A DNA stretch of 64,000 nt from the NCBI GenBank assembly GCA_012839345.1, contig DUNN01000029.1:104209-168208 (forward strand). Direction: 5' to 3'. The first letter of the stretch is position 1. The number at the start of each line of letters is the position of its first letter. Below are positions 8,183 to 18,810 of the stretch, piece after piece. Made by a program: the position numbers and the translations under genes. This DNA is from Clostridiales bacterium. GTDB taxonomy: Bacteria; Bacillota; Clostridia; Oscillospirales; Acutalibacteraceae. A model generated the notes under the pieces. The model was not told the DNA's origin. It did not search any database and worked only from the letters and a program-made list of their open reading frames with translations.

Positions 8183-10150
8183 TTGGGAAAAATCAACGTG
8201 CTGGACAAACATGTGGCCGAACTGATTGCCGCGGGGGAAGTGGTGGAACGCCCGTCCTCCGTGATTAAGGAACTGGTGGAAAATTCGATTGACGCAGGTT
8301 CCTCCGCTGTTACGGTGGAAATTAAGAATGGCGGCATTTCCTATATCCGTGTAACGGACAATGGCTGCGGCATCGCGCGGGAGGATGTTCCGGTGGCGTT
8401 TCTGCGTCACGCTACCAGCAAGGTGCGGGAACAGGATGATTTGGAAAATATCGGGACGCTCGGGTTCCGCGGCGAAGCGCTGGCTTCCATTGCGGCGGTC
8501 GCGCGGGTGGAGTTGATTACGCGCACCAAGCAGGAATTGGCCGGCACACACTATGTGATTTCGGGTGGGGAAGAAGAACTTTGCGAAGATGCTGGCTGTG
8601 CGCCCGGTTCGACAATCCTTGTGCGGGATTTGTTTTATAATACTCCTGCGCGCATGAAATTCCTGAAAAAAGATATGGCGGAAGGAAACGCCGTTGCGGG
8701 CGTGCTGGACAAAATTGCACTTTCACATCCGGAAATTTCCATCCGATTTCTGCGGGATTCGCGCGAAACGCTGCATACCCCCGGGGACGGCAAACTCCGT
8801 TCTGCCATTTATTCGGTATACGGCAAGGAGTTTTCCTCTGGATTAATTCCGGTGGATTATGAGCTGAACGGAGTGAAGGTATGGGGGTTTGTCAGCAAAC
8901 CTGCCTATGCCCGCCCAAACCGCAGCATGCAGCAGTTTTACATTAATGGGCGCTATGTGAAAAGCCGTACGGCCATGGTGGCGATGGAGGAAGCGTTCAA
9001 GGGCTCCTTAATGGTCGGCAAAGTACCAGCCTGTGTGCTGCACCTTGCCATTGCGCCAAGCGCGGTGGATGTGAATGTGCATCCGGCGAAAATCGAGGTG
9101 CGCTTCCTCAATGAAAAACCGATTTTCGAAGCAGTGTACCACGGGGTGAAAACCGCGCTGAATCAGGGGGATACGCCCGTTGCGGTCGCGCTGAAAAAGC
9201 CTGCGCAGACCATTCTTTCCCCGTTTGCGCAGCCGGAGCCGGCCGCGCAGCTACGGATGGATATCTCTGTTTCCCAAGCGCCTTCTTCGGAAAGAGTCGT
9301 TGCCCCTACGCGGCCCCAGGTGGATGCGGCCAAACCGCCCGTCCGTAATTTTGCCGTGCACGATGTGCAGAAAATGCCCATCCGCATGGATTACGGAATG
9401 AATTATGTCCGCCCGGCTTCCGCGCCGGAAGCGGAAAAGCCGGAACTTTCCCTTGCACCCAGTCCCGTGGAACAGAAAGCCGTTCCGTCTTTTGCGGAGC
9501 AGAACGTGAAGCTGCCGGAACCCCCGATGGAGCAGGAGCCGCCCACTGCGGCTCAACCCCTTACGGAAGAACCGGCGTGCCAGCCGGAGCGCCTGATTGG
9601 GGAAGCGTTCGGTACGTACATCATTTTACAGCGCGGAAAAGACGAGCTTGTTTTTATCGACAAGCACGCTGCCCATGAACGGATGCTTTATGAAAAGCTG
9701 AAAGCGCAGGGGGGACAGGCCGTGCAGCAAATGCTGCTCAGCCCCGTTCCAGTTACACTGGAAAAGGGCGAATACACCGCCGTGCTGGAAGCAAAGGAAA
9801 CACTGGCGCAGGCCGGCTTTGAGATTGACGACTTCGGTTCCGGCACCGTTTTGGTACGAAGTGTCCCGTTGGTACTGGGCGCGGAGGAAGATGTGGCGGA
9901 TGCCCTGATGGAAATGGCAGGGTATCTGCTCAATGCCAAAAACGATATTACAACGGAAAAGCTGGACTGGCTGTATCATAACGTGGCGTGCCGAGCGGCG
10001 GTTAAGGCAGGGGACGAAAGCTCCCCGCAGGAGCTGGTGGAACTTGCACAACGCGTGGAGCGGGAAGATGTGCGCTACTGCCCGCACGGGCGCCCCGTCA
10101 GCTTTGTTTTGACCAAAAAGGAACTGGAACACCAGTTTGGACGGATTTAA
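8183..10150 (+). CDS. mutL: DNA mismatch repair endonuclease MutL
   Basis: MutL links MutS to downstream repair. The 655-aa protein has the GHKL ATPase domain (LIAAGEVVERPSSVIKELVE, DNGCGI, GFRGEALASI), a Pro/Glu-rich linker at about residues 345-465, and a C-terminal dimerisation domain. The endonuclease metal motif is present as DKHAAHERMLYE with ACRAAVK and CPHGRP, so this MutL should nick DNA, as expected for a bacterium without MutH. The start is TTG with AAAAGGAGG upstream. It overlaps the extended reading frame of miaA. Confidence 0.97.
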   Translation: MGKINVLDKHVAELIAAGEVVERPSSVIKELVENSIDAGSSAVTVEIKNGGISYIRVTDNGCGIAREDVPVAFLRHATSKVREQDDLENIGTLGFRGEALASIAAVARVELITRTKQELAGTHYVISGGEEELCEDAGCAPGSTILVRDLFYNTPARMKFLKKDMAEGNAVAGVLDKIALSHPEISIRFLRDSRETLHTPGDGKLRSAIYSVYGKEFSSGLIPVDYELNGVKVWGFVSKPAYARPNRSMQQFYINGRYVKSRTAMVAMEEAFKGSLMVGKVPACVLHLAIAPSAVDVNVHPAKIEVRFLNEKPIFEAVYHGVKTALNQGDTPVAVALKKPAQTILSPFAQPEPAAQLRMDISVSQAPSSERVVAPTRPQVDAAKPPVRNFAVHDVQKMPIRMDYGMNYVRPASAPEAEKPELSLAPSPVEQKAVPSFAEQNVKLPEPPMEQEPPTAAQPLTEEPACQPERLIGEAFGTYIILQRGKDELVFIDKHAAHERMLYEKLKAQGGQAVQQMLLSPVPVTLEKGEYTAVLEAKETLAQAGFEIDDFGSGTVLVRSVPLVLGAEEDVADALMEMAGYLLNAKNDITTEKLDWLYHNVACRAAVKAGDESSPQELVELAQRVEREDVRYCPHGRPVSFVLTKKELEHQFGRI

Positions 10151-10208
10151 TCCGTTTTTCCACGGTGGGGAGAATTTAGCGCAGGCTTTGGAAAGGAGGG
10201 CTGTGGCG

Positions 10209-11168
10209 TTGTGTGAAACCAATCAAATACCGGTTGTGGCTGTGGTCGGCCCCACAGCCTCCGGCAAGACCCGCCTTGCGGTGGAACTTGCCCTGCGCCG
10301 GAACGGAGAGGTCATTTCCGCCGATTCCATGCAGATTTACAAGGGCATGACCATTGGAACGGCAAAGCCGGACCAGGCCGAAATGCGCGGGGTTCCGCAT
10401 CATCTGATGGACTTTCTGGAGCCGTCACGCTCGTTCAGCGTAGCTGATTATGTGGAGCTTGCCTCCCAATGCATCGCAGAGCTTCACAGCCGGAGAAAAC
10501 TGCCGGTGCTTGCCGGGGGAACCGGGCTGTACGTTCGCTCCCTGCTTCAGAATGTCCATTTTACCGAAGCTGACCGGGACGACGCGCTGCGCGCGCGCCT
10601 GTGGGAAACGGCGGAGCGCGAGGGCGTGGAGCCGCTGCTGGAAGAACTGCGCAGAATTGATCCGCAATCCGCTGAACGGATTCATCCCAACAATCTGAAG
10701 CGCGTGATTCGCGCGATAGAAATCTACCATACTACGGGCATTACCATGACGGAGCAGATCGAACGCTCCCGAAAAATTCCTTCGCCCTACCGTACCTGCA
10801 TGATTGGCTTGGATTACCGTAACCGGGACGTCCTTTATGAACGCATTAACCGCCGTGTGGACGATATGATGGAGCGTGGGTTGTTGGAAGAAGCAAAAGA
10901 AGTGCTGGAGTCGGATTGTTCCGGCACCGCGCTACAGGCCATTGGGTACAAGGAGCTGCTGCCGTATTTTCGTGGGGATTATCCGCTTGCCGAAGCGGTG
11001 GAACGCATTAAGCAGGAAACCCGGCGCTATGCCAAGCGTCAGCTGACCTGGTTCCGCCGGGAACCGGGGGTTCACTGGATTTACGTGGATGAATGCTCCG
11101 GATTTGAAGCGGTTGCACAGGAAGCACTGCACTGGATCGATGAAGTTCTGTTCACTTCACAATCTTAG
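10209..11168 (+). CDS. miaA: tRNA dimethylallyltransferase MiaA
   Basis: MiaA transfers a dimethylallyl group to A37 of tRNA, making the substrate of MiaB. The P-loop is GPTASGKT, followed by ISADSMQIYKGMTIGTAKP and the HHLMDFLEPS segment, all diagnostic. The TTG at 10209 is chosen because GAAAGGAGGG lies about 8 nt upstream and gives the usual distance to the P-loop (319 aa). The frame stays open to a TTG at 10137, overlapping mutL, but that start lacks a ribosome site. A GTG at 10203 is too close to the Shine-Dalgarno. Confidence 0.95.
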   Translation: MCETNQIPVVAVVGPTASGKTRLAVELALRRNGEVISADSMQIYKGMTIGTAKPDQAEMRGVPHHLMDFLEPSRSFSVADYVELASQCIAELHSRRKLPVLAGGTGLYVRSLLQNVHFTEADRDDALRARLWETAEREGVEPLLEELRRIDPQSAERIHPNNLKRVIRAIEIYHTTGITMTEQIERSRKIPSPYRTCMIGLDYRNRDVLYERINRRVDDMMERGLLEEAKEVLESDCSGTALQAIGYKELLPYFRGDYPLAEAVERIKQETRRYAKRQLTWFRREPGVHWIYVDECSGFEAVAQEALHWIDEVLFTSQS

Positions 11169-11194
11169 AAGAAAGGGAATGGAGGAGAAACCGG

Positions 11195-12475
11195 TTGAAC
11201 AATCCGCTGCTGAAAAAACTTGCGTCTAGCTTGCTCGCCATCCTGATTCTGATTTATGTTGGTTATCAGATTTACAATACGAAATTTACCAATCTTGCAA
11301 CGGAAACAGCGGCTTACGCTACGGTGTCGAACTCCATTCAGGTGGAAGGGATTGCGGTGCGCACGGAAAGCGTGATTTCCGGAAACATCAACGGCGTTGT
11401 CGATTATGTGATTCCAAACGGAGGAAAGGTTGCGAACGGCGGAAAAGTCGCGCAGATTTACGCGGATTCCCAAAGCGCAATGAACCAGAAAAAGCTGCAA
11501 AGCCTGGATGCGGAAATCGCTAAACTGGAAAAGCTCGGTACGCCGGGCGACACGTATGCGGCGAACCCCGACACCATCGTTAAGCAGATCAATCTGAAGC
11601 TGGATGACCTGCTGGGTTCGGTAAACGATTCCGATTACAGCACTGTTTCCTCCTGCCGAGAGGATTTGCTTTACCTGCTCAACGAACGCCAGATTGTGGC
11701 GGATAAAACCGCCCGGTTCGACACGCGCATTAAGGCGCTGAAAGCGCAACGCGACGCGTTGGCAAAGGAAAATTCCCAACCGACCGGTTCGGTGACGGCA
11801 CCGGTTCCGGGGTATTTTATCAATATGACGGACGGATACGAGAATGCCTTCAATGTCAAAAATATTCTGAACCTGACCACCTCCGAGCTGAAACAAAAGC
11901 TTGAGACCAAACCGGAGCCCATTACCAACGCGGTGGGGAAAATTTGTTCCAACTTTAACTGGTATTTTGTATTTTTGTTGCCGGAAAATAATTATTCCCA
12001 GGTTCGCCTTGGGAATACGGTTTCCATCCAGTTTCCCTTTGCCGCAAGCGAATCGGTCCCTGCAAAGGTGGCGGCGGTGAATAAAACGCCGACGCAGGCC
12101 GCGGTGGTGCTGCAAAGCAATTATATGAATTCGTCGATTGCGTCCATCCGTAAGGAAACGGCGCAGATCTGCACGGATGAATATACGGGAATCCGGGTCA
12201 GCCAAAAGGCGGTCCATTTTGAAGATGTCACGAAAAAAGTCAAGGACAAAGACGGAAAGACAACCTCGGTTACCAAAAATGTTCAGGGTGTATATGTTTT
12301 GCAGGGGAATCAGGTGGTCTTCCGGCAGATTATTCCGCTGCTTAGTACGGAGAACTATGTTTTATGCAAGGCAAACCCTTCTTCGGATGAACTGATGACG
12401 GACTCCACCATACAGCTTTCCGATGAAGTGGTTTTGGAAGGGAGTAATCTTTACAATGGAAAAGTTGTCAAATGA
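11195..12475 (+). CDS. HlyD-like membrane-fusion/adaptor protein
   Basis: This 426-aa protein has an N-terminal membrane anchor (residues 9-24), a barrel-sandwich half (VEGIAVRTESVISGNINGVVDYVIPNG in pieces), a helical hairpin with Glu/Lys-rich heptads at about 95-185, and a second lipoyl-like half starting TAPVPGYFIN. This is the order of HlyD/RND adaptor proteins. No exporter or ABC gene is adjacent; the gene lies between miaA and yggS, beside the division genes. It may act in envelope assembly. The start is TTG with GGAGGAG upstream. The function is inferred only from fold-level features. Confidence 0.75.
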   Translation: MNNPLLKKLASSLLAILILIYVGYQIYNTKFTNLATETAAYATVSNSIQVEGIAVRTESVISGNINGVVDYVIPNGGKVANGGKVAQIYADSQSAMNQKKLQSLDAEIAKLEKLGTPGDTYAANPDTIVKQINLKLDDLLGSVNDSDYSTVSSCREDLLYLLNERQIVADKTARFDTRIKALKAQRDALAKENSQPTGSVTAPVPGYFINMTDGYENAFNVKNILNLTTSELKQKLETKPEPITNAVGKICSNFNWYFVFLLPENNYSQVRLGNTVSIQFPFAASESVPAKVAAVNKTPTQAAVVLQSNYMNSSIASIRKETAQICTDEYTGIRVSQKAVHFEDVTKKVKDKDGKTTSVTKNVQGVYVLQGNQVVFRQIIPLLSTENYVLCKANPSSDELMTDSTIQLSDEVVLEGSNLYNGKVVK

Positions 12476-13187
12476 GATGGAAAAGCGGTTTCGTGATTTG
12501 GAGGAAAATCTGAAGGTGATCCGCGACGGAATTTCCGAAGCGTCGGTAAAGTCGGGCCGCAGCCCGCAGGACATTACCCTGCTTGCGGCAACCAAAACCG
12601 TGCCGGTGGAACTGATTAACCACGGAATTTCGCTTGGCATTGACCACATCGGCGAAAATAGGGTGCAGGAGCTCTGCGAAAAGTATCCATCCTATGCGCT
12701 TTCCAACTGCGCACTGCATTTTATCGGCCACCTGCAGACGAATAAGGTTAAAAACCTGATCGGTAAGGTGCAGATGATTCAGTCGGTGGACAGCGTGAAG
12801 TTGGCTTCCGAAATTTCACGCCTTTCGGAAAAGCAGGGAATTGCCACCGACGTTTTGGTTGAGGTCAACATTGGTGCGGAAGAAAATAAATCCGGCGTGT
12901 CCACCGAGGAATTGTACGACCTAATTCCGCAGATTGCCGCCTTTCAGGGGGTGCGCGTGCGCGGATTGATGGCAATTCCGCCCGCAGGAGCAGACGAACG
13001 GGAAACTATGGGTTATTTTTCAAAGATGTACAAATATTTTGTTGACATAAAGGCTAAAAAAATAGATAATGTTACTATGGATTTTTTATCAATGGGAATG
13101 TCATCCGATTATGGACAGGCTATTCTAGCGGGCTCAAATATGGTTCGTGTGGGATCGGCGCTGTTCGGACCGAGAATTTATCAATAA
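12456..13187 (+). CDS. YggS family pyridoxal phosphate homeostasis protein
   Basis: This 243-aa protein is a single-domain PLP-binding barrel that controls free pyridoxal phosphate and amino-acid balance. Seen motifs are LLAATKTVPVE (the PLP lysine), HIGENRVQEL, HFIGHLQTNK and the C-terminal SMGMSSDYGQAI. The ATG at 12456 lies inside the last codons of the preceding gene and follows GGAAGGGAG. In Firmicutes yggS (ylmE) begins the ylmE-sepF-ylmH-divIVA cluster, as here. Confidence 0.95.
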   Translation: MEKLSNEMEKRFRDLEENLKVIRDGISEASVKSGRSPQDITLLAATKTVPVELINHGISLGIDHIGENRVQELCEKYPSYALSNCALHFIGHLQTNKVKNLIGKVQMIQSVDSVKLASEISRLSEKQGIATDVLVEVNIGAEENKSGVSTEELYDLIPQIAAFQGVRVRGLMAIPPAGADERETMGYFSKMYKYFVDIKAKKIDNVTMDFLSMGMSSDYGQAILAGSNMVRVGSALFGPRIYQ

Positions 13188-13220
13188 CAACCATTAACTA
13201 AAAAAACGGGAGGCTTTAAA

Positions 13221-13697
13221 ATGGCAGGTCTGGTTGAAAAGCTCAAGGGAATGTGGAATCCTCCGGAAGACGAGTACGACTATGATTACGACGAAGAACT
13301 GCAGGATGATATTCCTGTCGGCGTAAAGGAAGAACCCGAGTTTCATGAGCGTGAAGTGGTAAAACACCCTGTCGCTTCAGGAAACGGAAATAAAGTGGTC
13401 AATATTCATGCTACGGCGCAGCTTCAGGTTGTGTTGTTCAAGCCCGAACGTTTTGGGGAAGACACCTGCGCCATTGCGGATGAGCTTTTGAAAATGCACA
13501 CGGTGGTTCTAAACCTGGAAAGCACCAATAAGGATGTCTCCCGCCGGATTATTGATTTTCTCAGCGGTGTCGCATATGCGAACGGCGGGAAAATCAAGCG
13601 TGTGGCGACCAGCACCTTTATTATTACCCCGTATAATGTCGATTTGACGGGCGATGACGTTTTGGACGAATTGGAAAACAACGGCGTGTATTTTTAA
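13221..13697 (+). CDS. sepF: Cell division protein SepF
   Basis: SepF bundles FtsZ filaments and tethers them to the membrane at the division septum. The 158-aa protein starts with an amphipathic segment (MAGLVEKLKGMWN), has a very acidic linker (DEYDYDYDEELQDD) and ends with the conserved SepF core (PERFGEDTCAIADEL, RRIIDFLSGVAYANGG, FIITPYNVD). GGGAGG lies 9 nt before the ATG. Its stop codon overlaps the start of ylmH. Confidence 0.97.
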   Translation: MAGLVEKLKGMWNPPEDEYDYDYDEELQDDIPVGVKEEPEFHEREVVKHPVASGNGNKVVNIHATAQLQVVLFKPERFGEDTCAIADELLKMHTVVLNLESTNKDVSRRIIDFLSGVAYANGGKIKRVATSTFIITPYNVDLTGDDVLDELENNGVYF

Positions 13698-14452
13698 TGG
13701 AGAGAAATCGGGAAGACGATGTACTGGGAGCTCGTCTGCGCGATGCGGTTCGCCTTGCGCAGAATGGGGGCCGCCCCCGCTTTATCGGTTTTTTAGATGA
13801 ACGCCAGGCAGATTTCGTACAGCATACAATGAAACAACTTTTCTGTGAAAACTATATGCTCTGGGGCGGCTATGACGACGCGGAGCGTGTAGTTTTTGGC
13901 GTATTTCCGGACTTTCTTGTACCGGATGCATCCGCGTTTCCCATTGAGGCGCTGACCGTTTCTTTCCGGCGCGCCGACACCCTTACGCACCGTGATTTTT
14001 TGGGTTCGTTCCTCTCCAAAGGAATCGAAAGGGAAACGCTGGGTGATATTTTAGTGGAAGAAGGCCGTTGTGTGCTGTTCGTGCGCAGTGAAATTGCGGA
14101 TTTTGTGCGAAATCAGACGGATAAGGTCGGCCGGGTCGGTGTAAAGTTGTCACCCGGTGCGGAAGAACCGCTGCCTGCGGCGCATCGCTTTGAGGAGTTT
14201 CAGTCGGTTGTCGCTTCTGCGCGGCTGGACTGTATTGTTGCGGCGGCCATTGGTTCCAGCCGGGAAAAGGCGGGGGAAATCATCCGCGCCGGTCTGGTGA
14301 TGGTAAATCATGAGGTGTCCACATCGCTTTCTGCCGCGGTTTCGCCGGGAAGCAAGCTGTCCATTCGCGGAAAAGGACGTTTTATTGTGGATCGTATCGG
14401 CCCCCTGACCAAAAAGGGACGGCTGAGTATTGCAGGACGGAAATATATTTAA
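13697..14452 (+). CDS. ylmH: YlmH family S4-domain RNA-binding protein
   Basis: This 251-aa protein has the YlmH layout: an N-terminal alpha/beta domain with RPRFIGFLDERQ, a middle RRM-like part (HRDFLGSFLSKGIERETLGDI) and a C-terminal S4 domain (SRLDCIVAAAIGSSREKAGEII-like, seen as ARLDCIVAAAIGSSREKA). YlmH is linked to rescue of stalled ribosomes, binding obstructed 50S subunits. The ATG overlaps the sepF stop (TAATG), so the two are translationally coupled. Confidence 0.93.
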   Translation: MERNREDDVLGARLRDAVRLAQNGGRPRFIGFLDERQADFVQHTMKQLFCENYMLWGGYDDAERVVFGVFPDFLVPDASAFPIEALTVSFRRADTLTHRDFLGSFLSKGIERETLGDILVEEGRCVLFVRSEIADFVRNQTDKVGRVGVKLSPGAEEPLPAAHRFEEFQSVVASARLDCIVAAAIGSSREKAGEIIRAGLVMVNHEVSTSLSAAVSPGSKLSIRGKGRFIVDRIGPLTKKGRLSIAGRKYI

Positions 14453-14469
14453 TAGGAGGGCTTTGGGAA

Positions 14470-15237
14470 ATGCTAACATTAAACGATATTATTAACGCCA
14501 GTTTCAGGAAATCCGGTTTTTCCGGCTACCGCGTGGAAGATGTGGATCAGTTCATCGATCAGGTAAAAGAATCGTTCGACGCGCTGCAAAAGCGGACCAT
14601 CAGTCAGAAGGAAGAGTATGAAAAGCTGAAGGCGGAAAATGATCTTCTGACCGATAAGATAAAAATCCTTGCTCAGAAGGTGGAAGATTACCGTTCGGAA
14701 GAGGAAGAGATTAAAAACGCTTTGGTCAGCGCGCAAAAGCTGGGCGACGCTTCCGTCCGGGAAGCCCGCCACAAGGCAGAGATTATTCTGAAAGACGCCA
14801 ACTTGAAGGCTGAGCGGATTATTGCCAATGCAGATCAGGCGATTATTGAGCAGAAAAAAGAAATGGAGCGCCTACAGAAACAAGCCGCCGATTTTCGCAC
14901 CAAACTTTTGGATTTGTATAAGCAGCACCTTACCCTGATTAACGCCCTCCCGGTCCAGAAGCCGGAAGAAAAGGCACAGGAGCCGGCTACGCCTGCCGCC
15001 GTGCCGGAAGAACCGGTACGTGAGGAGCCCGCACCAGCCCAGAACGTTACTCCGACTGTTTCGCATGCTGACGAAGCGCCGCTTTCCCAGGCGTTTCATA
15101 CGGGGGAAGAACCGGCGGATGATGACGCCGACCCTCTGTTCCGGGCGGAAGTTTCCAACTTTGACGACACCCAGGCGTTTGAAGCGCTTTCTGGTCACTA
15201 TACCGCCATTCAGTTTGGAGCCGAAGAAGAAAAGTAA
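14470..15237 (+). CDS. divIVA: DivIVA domain cell-division/polarity protein
   Basis: DivIVA binds negatively curved membrane and positions the septum. The 255-aa protein has the membrane-binding head with FRKSGFSGYRVEDVDQF, a long coiled coil at about residues 25-155, and a Pro/Glu/Ala-rich acidic tail. It follows ylmH by 17 bp with AGGAGGG upstream, closing the yggS-sepF-ylmH-divIVA operon. The tail is longer than that of the Bacillus protein and is probably disordered. Confidence 0.93.
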   Translation: MLTLNDIINASFRKSGFSGYRVEDVDQFIDQVKESFDALQKRTISQKEEYEKLKAENDLLTDKIKILAQKVEDYRSEEEEIKNALVSAQKLGDASVREARHKAEIILKDANLKAERIIANADQAIIEQKKEMERLQKQAADFRTKLLDLYKQHLTLINALPVQKPEEKAQEPATPAAVPEEPVREEPAPAQNVTPTVSHADEAPLSQAFHTGEEPADDDADPLFRAEVSNFDDTQAFEALSGHYTAIQFGAEEEK

Positions 15238-15304
15238 ACCAAACGGATGATTTTATTCTGAATTTTTCAGTGCCCAAACCACCGAAGGAGAGAGAAATAG
15301 ATCA

Positions 15305-18106
15305 ATGGATTACAAGAATACCTTGAATCTTCCAAAAACTGATTTTCCCATGCAGGCCAACCTGCCGAAACGGGAGCCCGGCATGCTGAAAGCATGGGAA
15401 GATAATAAAATCTATGAAAAGATTATGAAGAAAAACGAGGGAAAGCCGGTTTATGTCCTCCACGATGGCCCGCCCTATGCCAACGGCGATATTCACCTTG
15501 GCACCGCGCTGAACAAGACGCTAAAGGATATTATCGTGCGTTATAAGAATATGTCCGGTTTTCAGGCTCCGTATGTTCCGGGCTGGGATACCCACGGTCT
15601 TCCGACAGAACTGAAAGCGCGTAAAAAAGCCGGGGTGGACAATTCCACTACGATTTCTGATGTAGAGCTGCGCAAAATCTGCCGGGAATTCGCGCTCAGC
15701 TATCTGGACGGCCAGCGCAATCAGTTTAAGCGCCTGGGCGGCATCGGCGACTGGGACCATCCCTATATTACGCTCACCCACGATTTTGAAGCAAAGCAGA
15801 TTGAAATCTTTTCCGAAATGGCAACCAAGGGTTTCATTTACAAAGGTTTGAAGCCGGTTTATTGGTGCCCTGAATGTGAAACGGCGCTTGCCGAAGCAGA
15901 AATTGAATATGCGGAGGATCCGTGCGATTCTATCTATGTAAAGTTCCGCGTGACCGACGATAAAGGAATGTTCTCTGCGAAAGGCGCCGACCTGAAAAAC
16001 ACCTATTTCGTGATTTGGACAACAACTACCTGGACTCTGCCGGGCAACGTAGCAATCTGCCTCGGCCCCGATTTTGAATATTCTTTGATTCGCTGGGAAA
16101 ACGAATATTATATCATGGCGACCGCGTTGTATGAAAGCGCCATGCAGGAAGCGGGCAAAACCGGCTATGAAGTGGTTGCAACGTTCCAAGGCTCCGAACT
16201 GGACGGCATGAAGGCTGCTCATCCGTTCCTGGACCGTACTTCTTACATTATTGTCGGCGACCATGTTACACTGGAAAGCGGTACCGGCTGTGTTCATACC
16301 GCGCCTGGGCACGGTGTGGAAGACTTTAATGTATGCCATGACCACTACCCGGAGATTCCGGTTATCGTTCCGGTGGACAACCACGGAAGGCTGACCGAAG
16401 AAGCCGGTGAACTGTTTGCCGGCCTGACCACGCATCAGGCAAACCATGCCATTGCGGAGCACTTGCAGAAGATTGGCGCTATGTTTGCTGTAAAGCATAT
16501 TATTCACCAGTATCCGCACTGCTGGCGCTGCAAAAAGCCGGTCCTATTCCGCGCGACGGAACAGTGGTTCTGTTCGGTGGACGCCATTAAGCAAAAGGCC
16601 GTGGAAGAAATTAATAAGGTCAACTGGGTGCCTGCTTGGGGCCGCGACCGCATTACCTCCATGGTAATGGACCGCAACGACTGGTGTATTTCCCGCCAGC
16701 GCCGCTGGGGCGTTCCGATTCCGATTTTCTACTGCAAAGACTGTGGTGAGCCGCTGATTTCCAAGGAAGCCATGGCCGCTGTTTCGGACTTATTCCGCCG
16801 GGAAGGTTCCGACGCGTGGTACAGCAAAGAAGCAAAGGAAATTCTTCCGGCGGGAATCAAATGTGCCAAATGCGGCTGCACCGAGTTCACGCAGGAACGC
16901 GATATTATGGATGTTTGGTTTGACTCCGGCGTAACCCATGCCGCAGTGGCAGACCAGCGCCCGGAACTGCATTGGCCGGCCGATTTGTACCTGGAGGGTG
17001 CCGACCAGTACCGCGGCTGGTTCCAGTCCTCGCTGCTGACCTCAGTTGCTTGGCGCGGAAAAGCCCCGTACAAGGCGGTTGTCACCCATGGCTGGGTGGT
17101 GGACGGCGAAGGCCGGAAAATGTCCAAATCCTTGGGGAACGGAATTGTTCCAAGCGAGATTGTGGAGCAGTACGGCGCGGACATTCTCCGCCTTTGGGTC
17201 GCGTCTTCCGATTATCACGCAGATATTCGTATTTCCAAAGAAATTTTGAAGCAGCTTTCCGATGCGTACCGCAAAATCCGCAATACGGCGCGCTTTATTC
17301 TGGGCAACCTCAGCGATTTTGATCCGGATCAAAACAGCGTCGCGCTGGATCGGCTTCAGCCGATTGACCGCTGGGCTTTGCACCGCTTTGACGAATTGAC
17401 CCGGCAGGTCTGTGAAGGTTACGAATCCTTTGAGTTCCACAATGCATACCATGCCATTCATAATTTCTGTGTGGTCGATATGTCCAACTTCTATTTGGAT
17501 GTTTTAAAAGACCGACTGTATGTTGAAAAAGCGGACAGCGAAAGCCGGCGCGCTGCCCAGACCACGATGTATTTGATTTTGAACGGAATGACGCGTTTGA
17601 TTTCTCCAATTCTGGCGTTTACCTCTGATGAAATCTGGCACAGCATGCCTCATGGCGCGGGGGATGACCCAGAATGCGTTCTGTTCAACGAAATGCCAAA
17701 ACCGACTGGTGTGAATGCCGACGAAGCGTTTATCGCACGTTGGGACAAAATCCACGCAATCCGTGATGACGTAAAGAAAGCGCTTGAGCTTGCACGAACC
17801 GAAAAGATTATCGGTGCTCCGCTGGATGCAAAGGTGCAGCTGTTCTGCACCGGTGAACTTTACGATTTTGTCCGGTCAGTGGAAGACGAACTTCCGGCGG
17901 TTCTGATTGTATCCCAGGTTACGGTGTCGGCAGAGGGAAAAGGTTCTTTTGCCGGGGAATCCGTTCCGGAACTGTCGGTCAGCGTTGCACACGCGGACGG
18001 CGAAAAATGCCCGCGCTGCTGGAGTTACAGCAATACCATCGGCAGCGACCCGGCGCATCCGGAAGTCTGCGAACGCTGCGCACATGCGCTGCATGAAGCC
18101 GACTGA
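15305..18106 (+). CDS. ileS: Isoleucyl-tRNA synthetase
   Basis: The 933-aa protein is a class I synthetase of the bacterial (mupirocin-sensitive) type. It shows the HIGH region [19 protein letters not shown], the editing domain ([16 protein letters not shown]), the KMSKSLGN loop and the C-terminal zinc site CPRCWSY with CERC. The 67-nt gap after divIVA is too short for a T-box, so expression is probably coupled to the division operon. The AAGGAG lies about 13 nt before the ATG, further away than usual. Confidence 0.98.
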   Translation: MDYKNTLNLPKTDFPMQANLPKREPGMLKAWEDNKIYEKIMKKNEGKPVYVLHDGPPYANGDIHLGTALNKTLKDIIVRYKNMSGFQAPYVPGWDTHGLPTELKARKKAGVDNSTTISDVELRKICREFALSYLDGQRNQFKRLGGIGDWDHPYITLTHDFEAKQIEIFSEMATKGFIYKGLKPVYWCPECETALAEAEIEYAEDPCDSIYVKFRVTDDKGMFSAKGADLKNTYFVIWTTTTWTLPGNVAICLGPDFEYSLIRWENEYYIMATALYESAMQEAGKTGYEVVATFQGSELDGMKAAHPFLDRTSYIIVGDHVTLESGTGCVHTAPGHGVEDFNVCHDHYPEIPVIVPVDNHGRLTEEAGELFAGLTTHQANHAIAEHLQKIGAMFAVKHIIHQYPHCWRCKKPVLFRATEQWFCSVDAIKQKAVEEINKVNWVPAWGRDRITSMVMDRNDWCISRQRRWGVPIPIFYCKDCGEPLISKEAMAAVSDLFRREGSDAWYSKEAKEILPAGIKCAKCGCTEFTQERDIMDVWFDSGVTHAAVADQRPELHWPADLYLEGADQYRGWFQSSLLTSVAWRGKAPYKAVVTHGWVVDGEGRKMSKSLGNGIVPSEIVEQYGADILRLWVASSDYHADIRISKEILKQLSDAYRKIRNTARFILGNLSDFDPDQNSVALDRLQPIDRWALHRFDELTRQVCEGYESFEFHNAYHAIHNFCVVDMSNFYLDVLKDRLYVEKADSESRRAAQTTMYLILNGMTRLISPILAFTSDEIWHSMPHGAGDDPECVLFNEMPKPTGVNADEAFIARWDKIHAIRDDVKKALELARTEKIIGAPLDAKVQLFCTGELYDFVRSVEDELPAVLIVSQVTVSAEGKGSFAGESVPELSVSVAHADGEKCPRCWSYSNTIGSDPAHPEVCERCAHALHEAD

Positions 18107-18226
18107 CGCCATTTAAAGTTCGGACCGGTCAAAGCGAATCTTTTGTGTCTGCTTAAAAAACAAAGCCGGCTGTCCGGCAAAGCTTTCTGCTGGAAAGAAC
18201 TTCAGTAAAATCAGTTTTATTCTTTA

Positions 18227-18254
18227 GGGCGGATCCAATACTCCGCCCTTTTTT
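18227..18254 (+). terminator. Intrinsic terminator after ileS
   Basis: GGGCGGA (18227-18233) pairs with TCCGCCC (18242-18248), followed by six T. Confidence 0.85.
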
Positions 18255-18330
18255 ACAGAATTTTAGGGAATGCAAGCTGAGCGATCAACGGAGCTGGTCG
18301 GAATGACATCATCAGAAAAAGGGGATTGTT

Positions 18331-18810
18331 ATGGGAATTCTTGTTCTGGTAATATCCGCGGTAGCAATTGCGGTGGATCAGGTATTAAAGAATATTGTCG
18401 TACAGAATTTAAAACCAAATGGAAACATCAATGCCATACCGGGCTTCCTGCGTTTTATTTATGTGGAAAACCGCGGTGCGGCGTTTGGCATCTTTCAGAA
18501 CCAGCAGTGGTTCTTTATCATTGTTACCGCGGTCATTTGCGTTCTGATTATTCTGGCGCTGTTTTTTTACACGCATCATGAATTCTTTTCCTATGCTGCG
18601 TCTGCTTTGATTGTCGGCGGCGGAATCGGCAACCTAATTGACCGGGTGCGCGCCGGTTTTGTCGTAGATTATATCAGTGTGTCGTTTTTCCCACCCGTGT
18701 TTAATTTTGCGGACTGCTGTGTTACAGTTGGCACCGTGTTCCTGATTATACACATGCTGTTTTTCTATGAGAGAGACGGAGATGTGGAGCGGGTGATTCG
18801 TTCCAGATGA
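18331..18810 (+). CDS. lspA: Lipoprotein signal peptidase (signal peptidase II)
   Basis: LspA cleaves signal peptides of diacylglyceryl-modified prolipoproteins. The 159-aa protein has four membrane helices, the ENRGAAFGIF motif and the catalytic Asp residues in GGGIGNLIDRV and VFNFADCCV. It serves the lipoproteins encoded here, such as those at 26.5, 27.0, 35.9 and 47.7 kb. Its last codons overlap the start of the rluD-like gene (ATGA). Confidence 0.97.
   Translation: MGILVLVISAVAIAVDQVLKNIVVQNLKPNGNINAIPGFLRFIYVENRGAAFGIFQNQQWFFIIVTAVICVLIILALFFYTHHEFFSYAASALIVGGGIGNLIDRVRAGFVVDYISVSFFPPVFNFADCCVTVGTVFLIIHMLFFYERDGDVERVIRSR

Noticed and set aside
11165..12217. Antisense frame of 350 codons across the HlyD-like gene
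   Set aside because: The plus-strand protein has a membrane anchor, paired barrel halves and a ribosome site; the antisense frame is rich in Arg/His/Leu with no motif.
15238..15304. T-box or other leader upstream of ileS
   Set aside because: The gap is only 67 nt and contains no T-box sequence or specifier loop.
15521..16519. Antisense frame of 332 codons inside ileS
   Set aside because: ileS is unmistakable and the frame shows no family likeness.
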